Below the pieces are notes generated by a model. That model had not been told where the DNA came from. It saw only the letters and a program-made list of their open reading frames with translations, and made no database searches. Below are positions 9,206-16,625 of a stretch of 50,672 nucleotides of DNA, piece by piece. This DNA is from Anaerolineales bacterium (GTDB lineage: Bacteria; Chloroflexota; Anaerolineae; Anaerolineales; Villigracilaceae). The stretch spans positions 1 to 50,672 of the forward strand of contig JASEHI010000010.1 of the NCBI GenBank assembly GCA_030018695.1. Direction: 5' to 3'. Within the stretch, counting starts at the first letter, position 1, and the number at the start of each line of letters is the position of its first letter. The position numbers and the translations under genes were made by a program.

Positions 9206-9263
9206 TCTGCTTGTCTGCTTGTCTGCTTGTCTGCTTGTCTGCTTGTCTGCTTGTCTGCTAGTC
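9204..9263 (+). repeat. TCTGCTTG perfect tandem array
   Basis: Six exact copies of TCTGCTTG from 9206, then TCTGCTAG. The stop codon of the nucleotidyltransferase lies at its left edge. The reverse complement of the unit (CAAGCAGA) resembles the ACAAGAAG units at 9710-9746 on the other side of S23 copy 2, so the two arrays form a degenerate inverted pair around it. Confidence 0.95.
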
Positions 9264-9280
9264 CTACCTTTCATGGTTGA

Positions 9281-9349
9281 CCAAGAGACCAGAAGACCAG
9301 AAGACCAGAAGACTAGAAGACCAAAAGGACCATATGACTATATGACTAC
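9281..9349 (+). repeat. AGACCAGA tandem array
   Basis: Repeats of AGACCAGA/AGACTAGA grade into two copies of ATATGACT just before and into the start codon of S23 copy 2 at 9342. The unit changes twice within about 150 bp (TCTGCTTG, AGACCAGA, ATATGACT). Confidence 0.9.
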
Positions 9350-9707
9350 GATAAAAAACTTCGAAGACCTTGAGTCCTGGAAAAAAGCCCGCGAGCTGGC
9401 CGGAATTATCTATGCGTTGACGCGCAAAGAGAAATTCTCGCGTGACTTTGGCTTGCGCGATCAGATTCAACGCGCCGCTGGCTCTGTGATGCACAACATC
9501 GCAGAAGGGTTTGAAGCCGGTTATGACCCTGAGTTTGTCCGTTTTCTCAAAATGGCGCGCCGGTCTGCCGGAGAAGTCCAATCTGAGTTATATCTCGCTT
9601 TGGATGCAGGCTATATTACCTCGGATGAACTTAAGAAAGCATATGACATTGCCGTAGATGCTAAAAAACTCATCAACGGCTTAATCACCTACCTCAGCAA
9701 ACACTAG
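9342..9707 (+). CDS. S23/IVP four-helix-bundle protein (copy 2)
   Basis: A 121-residue intact member of the four-helix-bundle family known from 23S rRNA intervening sequences. It has the typical features FEDLESWKKARELAG, SRDFGLRDQIQRAAGSVMHN, IAEG and FVRFLKMARRSAGEVQSEL. The ATG at 9342 is chosen because homology starts at once; the upstream open frame is only simple repeat. It lies inside the carbamoyltransferase gene run, not in an rRNA gene and without a reverse transcriptase. It is closely similar to the broken copy 1 and distantly to copy 3. Relatives serve as RNA-binding accessory proteins in some diversity-generating retroelements; the standalone role is unknown. Confidence 0.9.
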   Translation: MTTIKNFEDLESWKKARELAGIIYALTRKEKFSRDFGLRDQIQRAAGSVMHNIAEGFEAGYDPEFVRFLKMARRSAGEVQSELYLALDAGYITSDELKKAYDIAVDAKKLINGLITYLSKH

Positions 9708-9709
9708 CC

Positions 9710-9746
9710 GACAAGAAGACAAGAAGACAAGAAGACAAGGAGACTA
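9710..9746 (+). repeat. ACAAGAAG tandem array
   Basis: About four copies of ACAAGAAG directly after S23 copy 2 and ending five bases before the next start codon. It ends ...ACAAGGAG, so the array itself supplies a Shine-Dalgarno-like GGAG for the YgeW-type gene at 9752. Confidence 0.9.
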
Positions 9747-9751
9747 ATCCT

Positions 9752-10732
9752 ATGCAAACTGATTTACGCAACCGAGATTTGATCGGCGACCTGGACTTTA
9801 CGAAAGAAGAAGTCGAAACCGTCCTCGACGTGGCCTTTGATCTCAAGCGCAAGCGCGCCCTGAACGAACCGCATCCCTACCTGCGCGACAAGGTGCTGGC
9901 GATGCTGTTCTTCTTCTCGTCCACGCGGACGCGCGGCTCGTTCGAGGCCGGCATGGCCCAACTTGGCGGTCACGCGGCGTTCATCGAGAGCAAGACCACC
10001 CAGATCGCCCACGGCGACACGCCTAAGGAAATCGGCGAGATCTTCGGGCGTTACTTCGACGGCATCGCCATCCGTCACGTGGACTGGGGCATCGGCAATG
10101 GCTACTTGAACGCCGTCGCCAAAGCCTCGCGCGTCCCGGTGCTGAACATGCAGTGCGACATCTACCACCCCTTCCAGTGCCTGGCCGACCTGATGACCAT
10201 CGTCGAGAAGAAAGGCCGCGACTTGCGCCGCAAGAAGATGGTCGTCTCGTGGGCCTACGCGGCCTCGTACCAGAAGCCGATGTCGGTGCCGCAGTCGCTC
10301 ATCCTGCAAATGCCGCGCTTCGGCATGGATGTTGTCCTGGCGCACCCGCCGGAGTTCAAACTGATGCCCGACATCATGGAACAGGCCAAAGAGCAGGCGC
10401 GCAAATTCGGCGCGGGCTTCGAGGTGGTGGATGACATGGAAGCTGCCTTCAAGGATGCGGATATCATCTACGCCAAATCCTGGGGCGCCATGGTGCACAC
10501 CCCGGACCCGGAAGAGGGCGCCAAGATCATCAAGAAGTATTCCCACTGGATCACCGACGAGAAGAAGATGGCCCTCGCCAAACCGGATGCCATCTACATG
10601 CACCCGCTGCCTGCCGACCGCAGCATCGAAGTGACCGACGGCGTGATGGACGGGTCGCAGTCGGTGGTCTACGATGAGGCCGAGAACCGCATGCACGCGC
10701 AGAAGGCCGTGATGGCGTTGACGATGCGTTAG
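9752..10732 (+). CDS. ygeW: YgeW-type knotted carbamoyltransferase
   Basis: A 326-residue carbamoyltransferase with STRTR at 57-61, HPFQ at 139-142 and HPLPAD from H284. Several segments match what I know of E. coli YgeW and its relatives: QIAHGDTPKEI, NMQCDIYHPFQ, SWAYAASYQKPMSVPQ, FGMDVVLAHPPEF and ADIIYAKSWGAM. YgeW-type enzymes are knotted transcarbamylases encoded in purine/urate degradation clusters together with a carbamate kinase, which is exactly the setting here. The expected step is phosphorolysis of a carbamoylated (ureido) intermediate to carbamoyl phosphate. The precise substrate is not established. The GGAG in the upstream ACAAGAAG array probably serves as its ribosome-binding site. 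Confidence 0.85.
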   Translation: MQTDLRNRDLIGDLDFTKEEVETVLDVAFDLKRKRALNEPHPYLRDKVLAMLFFFSSTRTRGSFEAGMAQLGGHAAFIESKTTQIAHGDTPKEIGEIFGRYFDGIAIRHVDWGIGNGYLNAVAKASRVPVLNMQCDIYHPFQCLADLMTIVEKKGRDLRRKKMVVSWAYAASYQKPMSVPQSLILQMPRFGMDVVLAHPPEFKLMPDIMEQAKEQARKFGAGFEVVDDMEAAFKDADIIYAKSWGAMVHTPDPEEGAKIIKKYSHWITDEKKMALAKPDAIYMHPLPADRSIEVTDGVMDGSQSVVYDEAENRMHAQKAVMALTMR

Positions 10733-10777
10733 TAAATTAGTAAATTAGGGATTAGTAAATTAGGGATTAGTAAAATC
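10728..10777 (+). repeat. TTAGTAAA(TTAGGGA) tandem array
   Basis: Five TTAGTAAA-type units beginning at the ygeW stop codon. The complement (CTAATTTACTAATCTAC) occurs at 11271-11309 on the other side of S23 copy 3, so the two arrays form an inverted pair around that gene. Confidence 0.9.
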
Positions 10778-10790
10778 ATGGAGGCAGACG

Positions 10791-11270
10791 GTGACTGAAA
10801 AAGAGCAACGAGGCTTTGAGGACTTGGATTGCTACAAACTGGCGCTTCAGGTGTTCAAAGAGGCTTACCGCGTCGCCAAGAGTCTGCCTCCCGAAGAAAA
10901 GTACAATCTGGCTCAACAGATGCGTCGTGCTGCGACGAGTATTGTTCTTAATATCGCTGAAGGATATGGCAGGTATCACTACTTGGACAGCCTGCGATTC
11001 TATTACTATGCGCGTGGTTCCTTGAGCGAAACCTTGAGCGCATTTATCCTGTGCGACGAAGCGCACTATGCGCAGGGCGAGTTGCCCGGCCAACGTGACC
11101 TGTGTTACAACGCTTTGAGAACGCTCAACGGCTACATTCGCTATGTTCGTGTTCAGCAACAAGGCAGTCAGGAATACGGCAATCGCGCCATTCACGAGGA
11201 ACATGCTCTATATGACACTTCTTTTACTGAAGGTAGTGAATCTGCTGATATAGTTCCCCCAGTTCCATGA
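10791..11270 (+). CDS. S23/IVP four-helix-bundle protein (copy 3)
   Basis: A 159-residue divergent member of the four-helix-bundle family: GFEDLDCYKLALQVFKEAY, then EEKYNLAQQMRRAATSIVLN and IAEGYGRYHYLDSLRFY. It starts with GTG after GGAGG. The C-terminus is about 30 residues longer than usual and acidic. It is bracketed by inverted TTAGTAAA/ACTAATCT arrays. It separates ygeW from carbamate kinase, which are normally neighbours, suggesting insertion. Confidence 0.85.
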   Translation: MTEKEQRGFEDLDCYKLALQVFKEAYRVAKSLPPEEKYNLAQQMRRAATSIVLNIAEGYGRYHYLDSLRFYYYARGSLSETLSAFILCDEAHYAQGELPGQRDLCYNALRTLNGYIRYVRVQQQGSQEYGNRAIHEEHALYDTSFTEGSESADIVPPVP

Positions 11271-11309
11271 CCCACTAATTTACTAATCTACTGTTCTACT
11301 AATCTACAG
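11271..11309 (+). repeat. ACTAATCTACT array
   Basis: Imperfect ACTAATCTACT/ACTAATTTACT units immediately after S23 copy 3 and ending CTACAGGAG, which supplies the Shine-Dalgarno for arcC at 11319. Inverted partner of the array at 10728-10777. Confidence 0.9.
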
Positions 11310-11318
11310 GAGTCATTC

Positions 11319-12284
11319 ATGTCCGAAAAAACTCGCAAACTTGCAGTTGTAGCAATTGGTGGAAACTCACTAATCAAGGACGAAAAACACAAGACCGTCG
11401 AAGACCAGTACCAGGCCGCCAAAGAGACCACCTTCCACATCGCGGATATGATCGAGGCTGGCTGGGATGTGGCTATCGGTCACGGCAACGGGCCGCAGGT
11501 CGGATTTATCCTGCGCCGCTCGGAAATCGCCGCCAAAGTGGAAGGCATGCACGAGGTGCCGTTGGATGTCTGCGGAGCGGATAGCCAGGGCGCCATCGGC
11601 TACGCCCTCCAGCAGACGCTGCAAAACGAACTCCACCGGCGCGGCATCAAAAAGCCGGTGGCAACCGTGGTCACGCAGGTGCTGGTTGACAAAAATGATG
11701 CGGCCTTCGAGAACCCGTCCAAGCCGATTGGCAGTTTCATGGACGAGACCGAGGCCATGCGCCGCAAGAACGACATGGCCTGGGACGTGATCGAAGACGC
11801 CGGGCGCGGCTGGCGGCGCGTGGTCGCTTCCCCGCTGCCGAAGGAAGTGGTCGAACTGGAAGCGGTCAAGGCGCTGCTCGACGCCGGTATGACCGTCATC
11901 ACCGTGGGCGGCGGCGGCATCCCGGTCATTGACGTGAGCGACCACGAGTACAAGGGCGTGGCGGCAGTCATTGATAAAGACTTCGCCTCCAGCCTGCTGG
12001 CGCAGGAGATCGGCGCGGAATTGTTCATCATTTCGACCGCCGTCGAGAAAGTTGCCATCAATTTCGGCAAGCCGAACCAGCAGTGGCTGGATAAGATGAC
12101 CCTGGCCGAGGCCAGGCAGTATCTTGCCGAAGGCGCACATTTCGCCAAAGGCTCGATGGCGCCCAAGATCCAGGCCATCATCTGGTTCCTGGAAACTAAT
12201 CCCGGCGCCAAAGCGCTCATTACCAACCCGGAGAATATCGGGCGCGCCCTCAAAGGCGAAACCGGTACCTGGATCGTGCCGTGA
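11319..12284 (+). CDS. arcC: Carbamate kinase
   Basis: A 321-residue amino-acid-kinase-fold carbamate kinase, which makes ATP and carbamate from carbamoyl phosphate and ADP. Visible motifs are AIGGNSL near the N-terminus, GHGNGPQVG at about 50-58, VGGGGIPV in the middle, and FAKGSMAPKIQA with GKP before it. Length is standard. It closes the energy-conserving end of the pathway: carbamoyl phosphate from the YgeW-type enzyme is converted to ATP. The gene has a good Shine-Dalgarno (AGGAG) formed at the end of a repeat array and is followed by a strong hairpin. Confidence 0.95.
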   Translation: MSEKTRKLAVVAIGGNSLIKDEKHKTVEDQYQAAKETTFHIADMIEAGWDVAIGHGNGPQVGFILRRSEIAAKVEGMHEVPLDVCGADSQGAIGYALQQTLQNELHRRGIKKPVATVVTQVLVDKNDAAFENPSKPIGSFMDETEAMRRKNDMAWDVIEDAGRGWRRVVASPLPKEVVELEAVKALLDAGMTVITVGGGGIPVIDVSDHEYKGVAAVIDKDFASSLLAQEIGAELFIISTAVEKVAINFGKPNQQWLDKMTLAEARQYLAEGAHFAKGSMAPKIQAIIWFLETNPGAKALITNPENIGRALKGETGTWIVP

Positions 12285-12292
12285 GTGACAAC

Positions 12293-12347
12293 GTCCCGCA
12301 GGCTGAATTCGAGCCGATTCTGGCTATCAGAGGACAGCCTGCGGGAC
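12293..12347 (+). terminator. Long-loop hairpin after arcC
   Basis: A perfect 13-bp stem GTCCCGCAGGCTG (12293-12305) / CAGCCTGCGGGAC (12335-12347) with a 29-base loop, followed by ATTTTATC. It probably terminates the catabolic transcript before the transporter operon. Confidence 0.65.
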
Positions 12348-12461
12348 ATTTTATCGGACGGCAAAGTGACATTTTGATTATCTTTGCCACACAGCATGAC
12401 GAAAAAGTTGTGATAAAATCTTTTTATCATTTCCCGCCGAAAGCGGAAGAGTCGATTTAGG

Positions 12462-12472
12462 AAAGGAGGTGA
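12462..12472 (+). promoter_or_regulatory. Orphan perfect anti-SD match (AAAGGAGGTGA)
   Basis: An 11-base perfect match to the usual 16S rRNA anti-Shine-Dalgarno, with no start codon at normal spacing. The transporter gene has its own AGGAGGAG 70 bases further on. It may be a ribosome standby or leader-peptide site (a 24-codon ORF MCFVFCQ... starts at 12491), or a relic. Confidence 0.4.
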
Positions 12473-12553
12473 GGCGTAGACAGGTTCTCGGATGTGCTTC
12501 GTGTTTTGCCAATTCAACCCTTTCACCCATTTCTCTTTTAGGAGGAGAATCCC

Positions 12554-13819
12554 ATGCGTAACATAGTTTTTCGCTTTATCTTGCTGGCTTTGGCTGCCAT
12601 CCTGTTGGTAACAGCCTGCGCCCCAAAGCCCACTGTCACACAACCCCCCGTCGCTCCACCCGCGGCGGGACAACCCCCTGTCGCGCCACCCGCGGCGGAA
12701 GAGGCCAAACTCAAGGCCTGCTACATCTACGTCGGCCCGATTGGCGACATCGGCTGGACCAATGCCCATGATGTTGGCCGCCGCTACGTGGACGATAAGT
12801 ACGAATGGCTGGAAACCGCCTACGCCGAGTCGGTGCCCGAAGCGGACTCTGACCGCTTCATTGACCGTTTCGTCGTGGAAGAAAAATGCAACGTGGTCTT
12901 TACCACTTCCTTCGGCTTCATGGATGCCACGCTGGCCGCAGCCCAGAAGTACCCGGATAACTACTTCTTCCACGTTTCCGGCTACAAGCGCGCCCCCAAC
13001 ATGGGCACCCTGATGGCCGATTTCTATCAACTCTACTATCTGAACGGCTTGATGGCCGGCGCGTTGACCAAGACCGGCAAGATTGGCTACGTGGCTGCAG
13101 TCCCGATACCTGAAGTGGTGCGCCACATCAATGCCTTCACCCTTGGCGTTCGCGCAGCCAATCCGGATGCCACCGTCGAGGTGCGCTGGATCTTCGCCTG
13201 GTACGATCCGGCCAAGGCCCGCGAATCGGCTGAAGCCCTGATCGCCACCGGCGTGGATGTGCTGGCCTTCACCGAAGATACGGCAACCGTGGTCCAGGTG
13301 GGCGAGGAATACACCGCCAAGGGCCAGCCGGTTTACACCTTCGGCCACTACAGCCCGATGGCGCAGTTCGGTCCGAACTCGCTGATCAGCGGCCAGCTGG
13401 TCAACTGGGGTTTGATCTACGAGGACATTCTCACCAAGATTTACCTGGGCATTTACACCACCGAGAATCTCGAGAATGTGGACTACTGGGGCCTGTTGAG
13501 CGGCGGCTGGCAGTTGGGCGCGCCGAGCAGCGTGGAACTGGGCGGCGAATTTGGCGTGCCGTTCAATCCTGCATTCGCGGATGCCCTCAAGGCCGCCAAG
13601 ATCACCGACCCGCTGCTGGGCGAGATCAGCATCTATGACCTGGTCTCCAAGCGCATCGAGCAGATGAAGGACCCGGCCGTGCTGTTCGAGCCATTCAGCG
13701 GCCCGATCAACGACCAGAGCGGCGCCCTGAAGGTGCAGGCTGGACAGCGTCTGTCTTACTTCGAACTAAACACTATTGACTGGTTCGTCGAAGGCGTGAT
13801 TGGCAGCGCCAAGCCTTAA
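12554..13819 (+). CDS. BMP-family nucleoside ABC transporter lipoprotein
   Basis: A 421-residue substrate-binding protein of the basic-membrane-protein (PnrA/YufN) family. The signal peptide ends in lipobox LVTAC with C22 as the lipidation site. Next is a linker in which QPPVAPPAA occurs twice, then the BMP fold (ACYIYVGPIGDIGWTNAHD, FFHVSGYKRAPNMGT, YDPAKARESAEALIATGVDV). Family members bind purine nucleosides or bases outside the cell and deliver them to the adjacent permeases. AGGAGGAG precedes the ATG at 12554. The purine context supports a nucleoside ligand. Confidence 0.92.
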   Translation: MRNIVFRFILLALAAILLVTACAPKPTVTQPPVAPPAAGQPPVAPPAAEEAKLKACYIYVGPIGDIGWTNAHDVGRRYVDDKYEWLETAYAESVPEADSDRFIDRFVVEEKCNVVFTTSFGFMDATLAAAQKYPDNYFFHVSGYKRAPNMGTLMADFYQLYYLNGLMAGALTKTGKIGYVAAVPIPEVVRHINAFTLGVRAANPDATVEVRWIFAWYDPAKARESAEALIATGVDVLAFTEDTATVVQVGEEYTAKGQPVYTFGHYSPMAQFGPNSLISGQLVNWGLIYEDILTKIYLGIYTTENLENVDYWGLLSGGWQLGAPSSVELGGEFGVPFNPAFADALKAAKITDPLLGEISIYDLVSKRIEQMKDPAVLFEPFSGPINDQSGALKVQAGQRLSYFELNTIDWFVEGVIGSAKP

Positions 13820-13839
13820 ACCTGATTCCATGTTCAAAT

Positions 13840-13868
13840 GGGCGGGGGGCACAGTGTGTCCCCCGCCC
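13840..13868 (+). terminator. GC-rich hairpin between binding protein and ATPase
   Basis: GGGCGGGGGGCAC and GTCCCCCGCCC form a very stable stem with a short loop, but only a weak U tract follows. It probably acts as a partial terminator or mRNA stabiliser, giving more binding protein than ATPase and permeases, as is common in ABC importers. Confidence 0.6.
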
Positions 13869-13940
13869 GATTATTGAACTTTTATATCTGCGGCAGCGCA
13901 ATTGCCACCCAACGAAGATCATTGATTATGGAGGCAGGAT

Positions 13941-15554
13941 ATGCCAGATGACCAGTCAGCCATTATGGTAGCTGCTCCGCAAGACACAGTAGAAACAGCT
14001 ACCATTATCATGCGCGGGATTATCAAACGCTTCCCCGGTGTGGTTGCAAATGACGGGGCTAATCTGGAAGTCCGCAAGGGGGAGATCCATGCCTTGCTCG
14101 GAGAAAACGGGGCGGGTAAAACCACCCTGATGAATGTTCTGTACGGCATCTATCACCCGGATGAAGGTGAGATCTGGGTGGACGGCCAGCGCGCGGCCAT
14201 TCATTCACCTCAGGATGCCATCCGGCTGGGAATCGGCATGATTCACCAGCAATTCCGGCTGGTGCAAACCCACAGCGTGACCGAAAACGTCATCCTGGGT
14301 TTGAAGGAGAGTTTTTTCTTTCCCGAACGAGCGGCGCGAAAACGCATTCTCGAACTGACCGAAAAATACGGGATGAAAGTGGATCCCGATGCACGCATCT
14401 GGCAACTCTCGGCTGGCGAACAGCAGCGCGTGGAAATACTCAAGGCGCTCTATCGCGGCGCGAAAATTCTCATCCTGGATGAGCCGACCTCCATGCTCAC
14501 ACCCGGTGAAACCAAAGACCTGCTGAACACCTTGCGGCGGATGACCGCCGAGGGACACACAGTTGTCTTTATCACCCACAAACTGGAAGAAGTCATAGAG
14601 GCCAGCGACCGCGTGACCGTGCTACGCCAGGGCAAAGTCATCGCCACGCTGGAAACGGCCGCGACCGGGGAAAGCAAACTGGCCCAGTTGATGGTTGGGC
14701 GTGAGGTGCTTTTCCACCTGGATAAAAAACAGGTTGATACCGGGCCGGTGGTTCTCGAGATTGATAAACTGTCCGCCCTGAACGACAAAGGCATGACTGC
14801 CGTTGTTGATCTTTCATTGGAGGTTCACGCCGGAGAAATTCTCGGCATTGCCGGCGTGGCCGGCAACGGCCAGCGCGAACTGGTCGAGGCCATCACCGGA
14901 TTGCGGGACGCGACCGGCGGGCGCATTGCCGTCAACGGCCAGGATATTACCCACGTCCCGCCGCGCGCCCGTATCGAGCGCGGCGTCTGTTGCGTCCCCG
15001 GCGAACGCTGGACGGCGCTCATCCCCGGCATGAGCATTGCCGATAACCTGATCCTGAAAAATTACCTGCAGCCTCCCATCGGGCGCGGGTTGTTCCTTGA
15101 CCGCGCGGCCATTGCCGCGTATGCCGACGGCCTTATTAAAGATTATGCCATCATGACCCCAGACCGGCGCACGCCGATTAAAATGCTTTCCGGCGGGAAT
15201 ATTCAACGGGCTTTACTGGCGCGGGAGATTGCCTGCCAGCCCGCGCTGCTCATCGCCGCGCATCCCACCAGCGGCCTGGACGTGGGCGCCACCGAGACCA
15301 TCTGGCAATTGCTGCTGGCCGAGCGCGAGCGCGGCACAGCCGTGCTGCTCATTTCGGAAGACCTGGAGGAAACCCTTTCGCTCAGCGACCGCGTGGCGGT
15401 TATCTTCGAGGGGCAAATCATGGGCCTGTTCCCGGCCAAAGACGCCAATCTGGAACAGATCAGCCTGATGATGGCCGGCGCCCTGCGCCTGCCCGTGCGC
15501 AGCACCCTTCGACAGGCTCAGGGCAGCGCCTACTTGGCAGGAGAACCCGCATGA
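13941..15554 (+). CDS. Nucleoside ABC transporter ATPase (YufO-like, two ABC domains)
   Basis: A 537-residue duplicated ABC ATPase. The first domain has Walker A GENGAGKT at 54-61, signature LSAGEQQRVE and Walker B ILILDEPTS. The second has GIAGVAGNGQREL in place of a canonical Walker A, signature LSGGNIQRALLARE and a degenerate LLIAAHPTSGLD Walker B. This matches sugar/nucleoside importers whose second site is less active. GGAGG precedes the ATG. The last residues (STLRQAQGSAYLAGEPA) contain a dispersed CCCTTCGACAGGCTCAGGG repeat read in frame, so the C-terminus is repeat-extended. It overlaps the next gene by 4 bp. Confidence 0.93.
   Translation: MPDDQSAIMVAAPQDTVETATIIMRGIIKRFPGVVANDGANLEVRKGEIHALLGENGAGKTTLMNVLYGIYHPDEGEIWVDGQRAAIHSPQDAIRLGIGMIHQQFRLVQTHSVTENVILGLKESFFFPERAARKRILELTEKYGMKVDPDARIWQLSAGEQQRVEILKALYRGAKILILDEPTSMLTPGETKDLLNTLRRMTAEGHTVVFITHKLEEVIEASDRVTVLRQGKVIATLETAATGESKLAQLMVGREVLFHLDKKQVDTGPVVLEIDKLSALNDKGMTAVVDLSLEVHAGEILGIAGVAGNGQRELVEAITGLRDATGGRIAVNGQDITHVPPRARIERGVCCVPGERWTALIPGMSIADNLILKNYLQPPIGRGLFLDRAAIAAYADGLIKDYAIMTPDRRTPIKMLSGGNIQRALLAREIACQPALLIAAHPTSGLDVGATETIWQLLLAERERGTAVLLISEDLEETLSLSDRVAVIFEGQIMGLFPAKDANLEQISLMMAGALRLPVRSTLRQAQGSAYLAGEPA
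15505..15523 (+). repeat. CCCTTCGACAGGCTCAGGG dispersed palindromic repeat
   Basis: An imperfect inverted repeat (CCCT...AGGG) in frame at the end of the ATPase gene. Other copies: 27004-27022 (intergenic) and 44962-44980 (inverted, inside the AddB-like gene). Confidence 0.85.
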
Positions 15555-16624
15555 AAATCCCCCGCCTCCGCTTCGAACGACGCCTGTCCTCTCCGCAGTG
15601 GCTGCAGGTGGCGGCGCTGGTCGTCTCGCTGCTGCTTGCCATGCTGACCATTGCCGTCATCTTCTATGCGCTCGGCGTAAATCCCCTGATTGCTTTTCAA
15701 CGCATCTTTCGCGGCGGGTTCGGCAGTGTTTATGGCCTTAAAGAAACGGTGACCAAATCCATCCCGCTCATGCTGGCCGGGGTTGGGCTGACGCTGGCCT
15801 TCAAAGGGCGCATGTACAACATTGGCGCGGAAGGGCAGTTGTTCATGGGTGCGATTGTCGCCTCCGGTTTGGCGCTCGAATTCTCAGAGTGGCCAGCTTA
15901 CATCCTGCTGCCGGTCATGTTCCTCGGCGGCTTTCTCGGCGGCGCGCTATGGGCTGCTATTCCTGCCATTCTCAAAGCGCGCTTCCGCGTGGACGAGGTG
16001 CTGACCAGCCTGATGTTGGTTTACGTTGCCAGCGATGCCGTCAAATACCTGGTTTACGGCCCCTGGCGAGGCACGGATACGCGCGGGTTTCCGATTACAG
16101 ATGAATTTTCTGCGGCCGCGCAGTTGCCGCGTCTTATTGATTCGCGCATTCACTACCCGACCCTGATCCTGGCCCTCCTGCTGGCGGTGCTGATCTACCT
16201 GCTGGTCGCGCGCACCAAATTGGGTTACGAAATCCGCGTCACAGGCGAGAACCCGGATGCGGCGCGCTATGCCGGAATGAATTACCAGAAAATCGCCCTG
16301 CTGGTCATGTTGATTAGCGGCGGCCTGGCCGGCCTGGCCGGAGTGGGGGAGGTGGCCGGTATTCACTTTCGTATGCGTCCGCCGGAGGGCATTTCGCCCG
16401 GTTACGGCTTTACTGCAATTATCGTCGCCTGGCTGGCGCGTCTTAATCCACTGGCGGCCATCCTGACCGCCTTCCTGCTCGGCGGACTGCTGGTGGGCGG
16501 CGATGCCATCCAGATTGCCCTTAACCTGCCGGCGGCGACCGTCCATGTCTTCAACGGCGTCATCCTGCTCTTCGTCATCGCAGGTGAACTGTTCACCCGT
16601 TATCGGATTCGACTGGAGTTTTGA
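15551..16624 (+). CDS. Nucleoside ABC transporter permease (YufP-like)
   Basis: A 357-residue integral membrane permease of the BPD_transp_2 type. About eight to ten hydrophobic segments are visible, starting with a helix at about 20-42. Typical features are LAGVGLTLAFKGRMYNIGAE followed by GQLFMGA, and TGENPDAARYAGM in the cytoplasmic coupling loop. It overlaps the ATPase gene by ATGA and the second permease starts two bases after its stop, so the transporter is one operon. It forms the membrane heterodimer with the next protein for uptake of nucleosides or related purine compounds. Confidence 0.92.
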   Translation: MKIPRLRFERRLSSPQWLQVAALVVSLLLAMLTIAVIFYALGVNPLIAFQRIFRGGFGSVYGLKETVTKSIPLMLAGVGLTLAFKGRMYNIGAEGQLFMGAIVASGLALEFSEWPAYILLPVMFLGGFLGGALWAAIPAILKARFRVDEVLTSLMLVYVASDAVKYLVYGPWRGTDTRGFPITDEFSAAAQLPRLIDSRIHYPTLILALLLAVLIYLLVARTKLGYEIRVTGENPDAARYAGMNYQKIALLVMLISGGLAGLAGVGEVAGIHFRMRPPEGISPGYGFTAIIVAWLARLNPLAAILTAFLLGGLLVGGDAIQIALNLPAATVHVFNGVILLFVIAGELFTRYRIRLEF

Positions 16625-16625
16625 T

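Noticed and set aside
9206-9350. CRISPR array
   Set aside because: Units are 8 bp and contiguous, without spacers, and no cas genes are present; these are simple tandem arrays.
9764-10696. 310-residue antisense open frame
   Set aside because: Exactly opposite the YgeW-type gene; His/Asp/Val-rich composition typical of antisense frames in high-GC DNA.
7877-11270. Diversity-generating retroelement (S23 family resembles Avd)
   Set aside because: No reverse transcriptase and no template/variable repeat pair are seen; the family also occurs alone.
11600-13348. 582-residue open frame on the minus strand
   Set aside because: It lies antisense to carbamate kinase and the BMP lipoprotein, both with strong family motifs; its protein is low-complexity with no recognisable domain.
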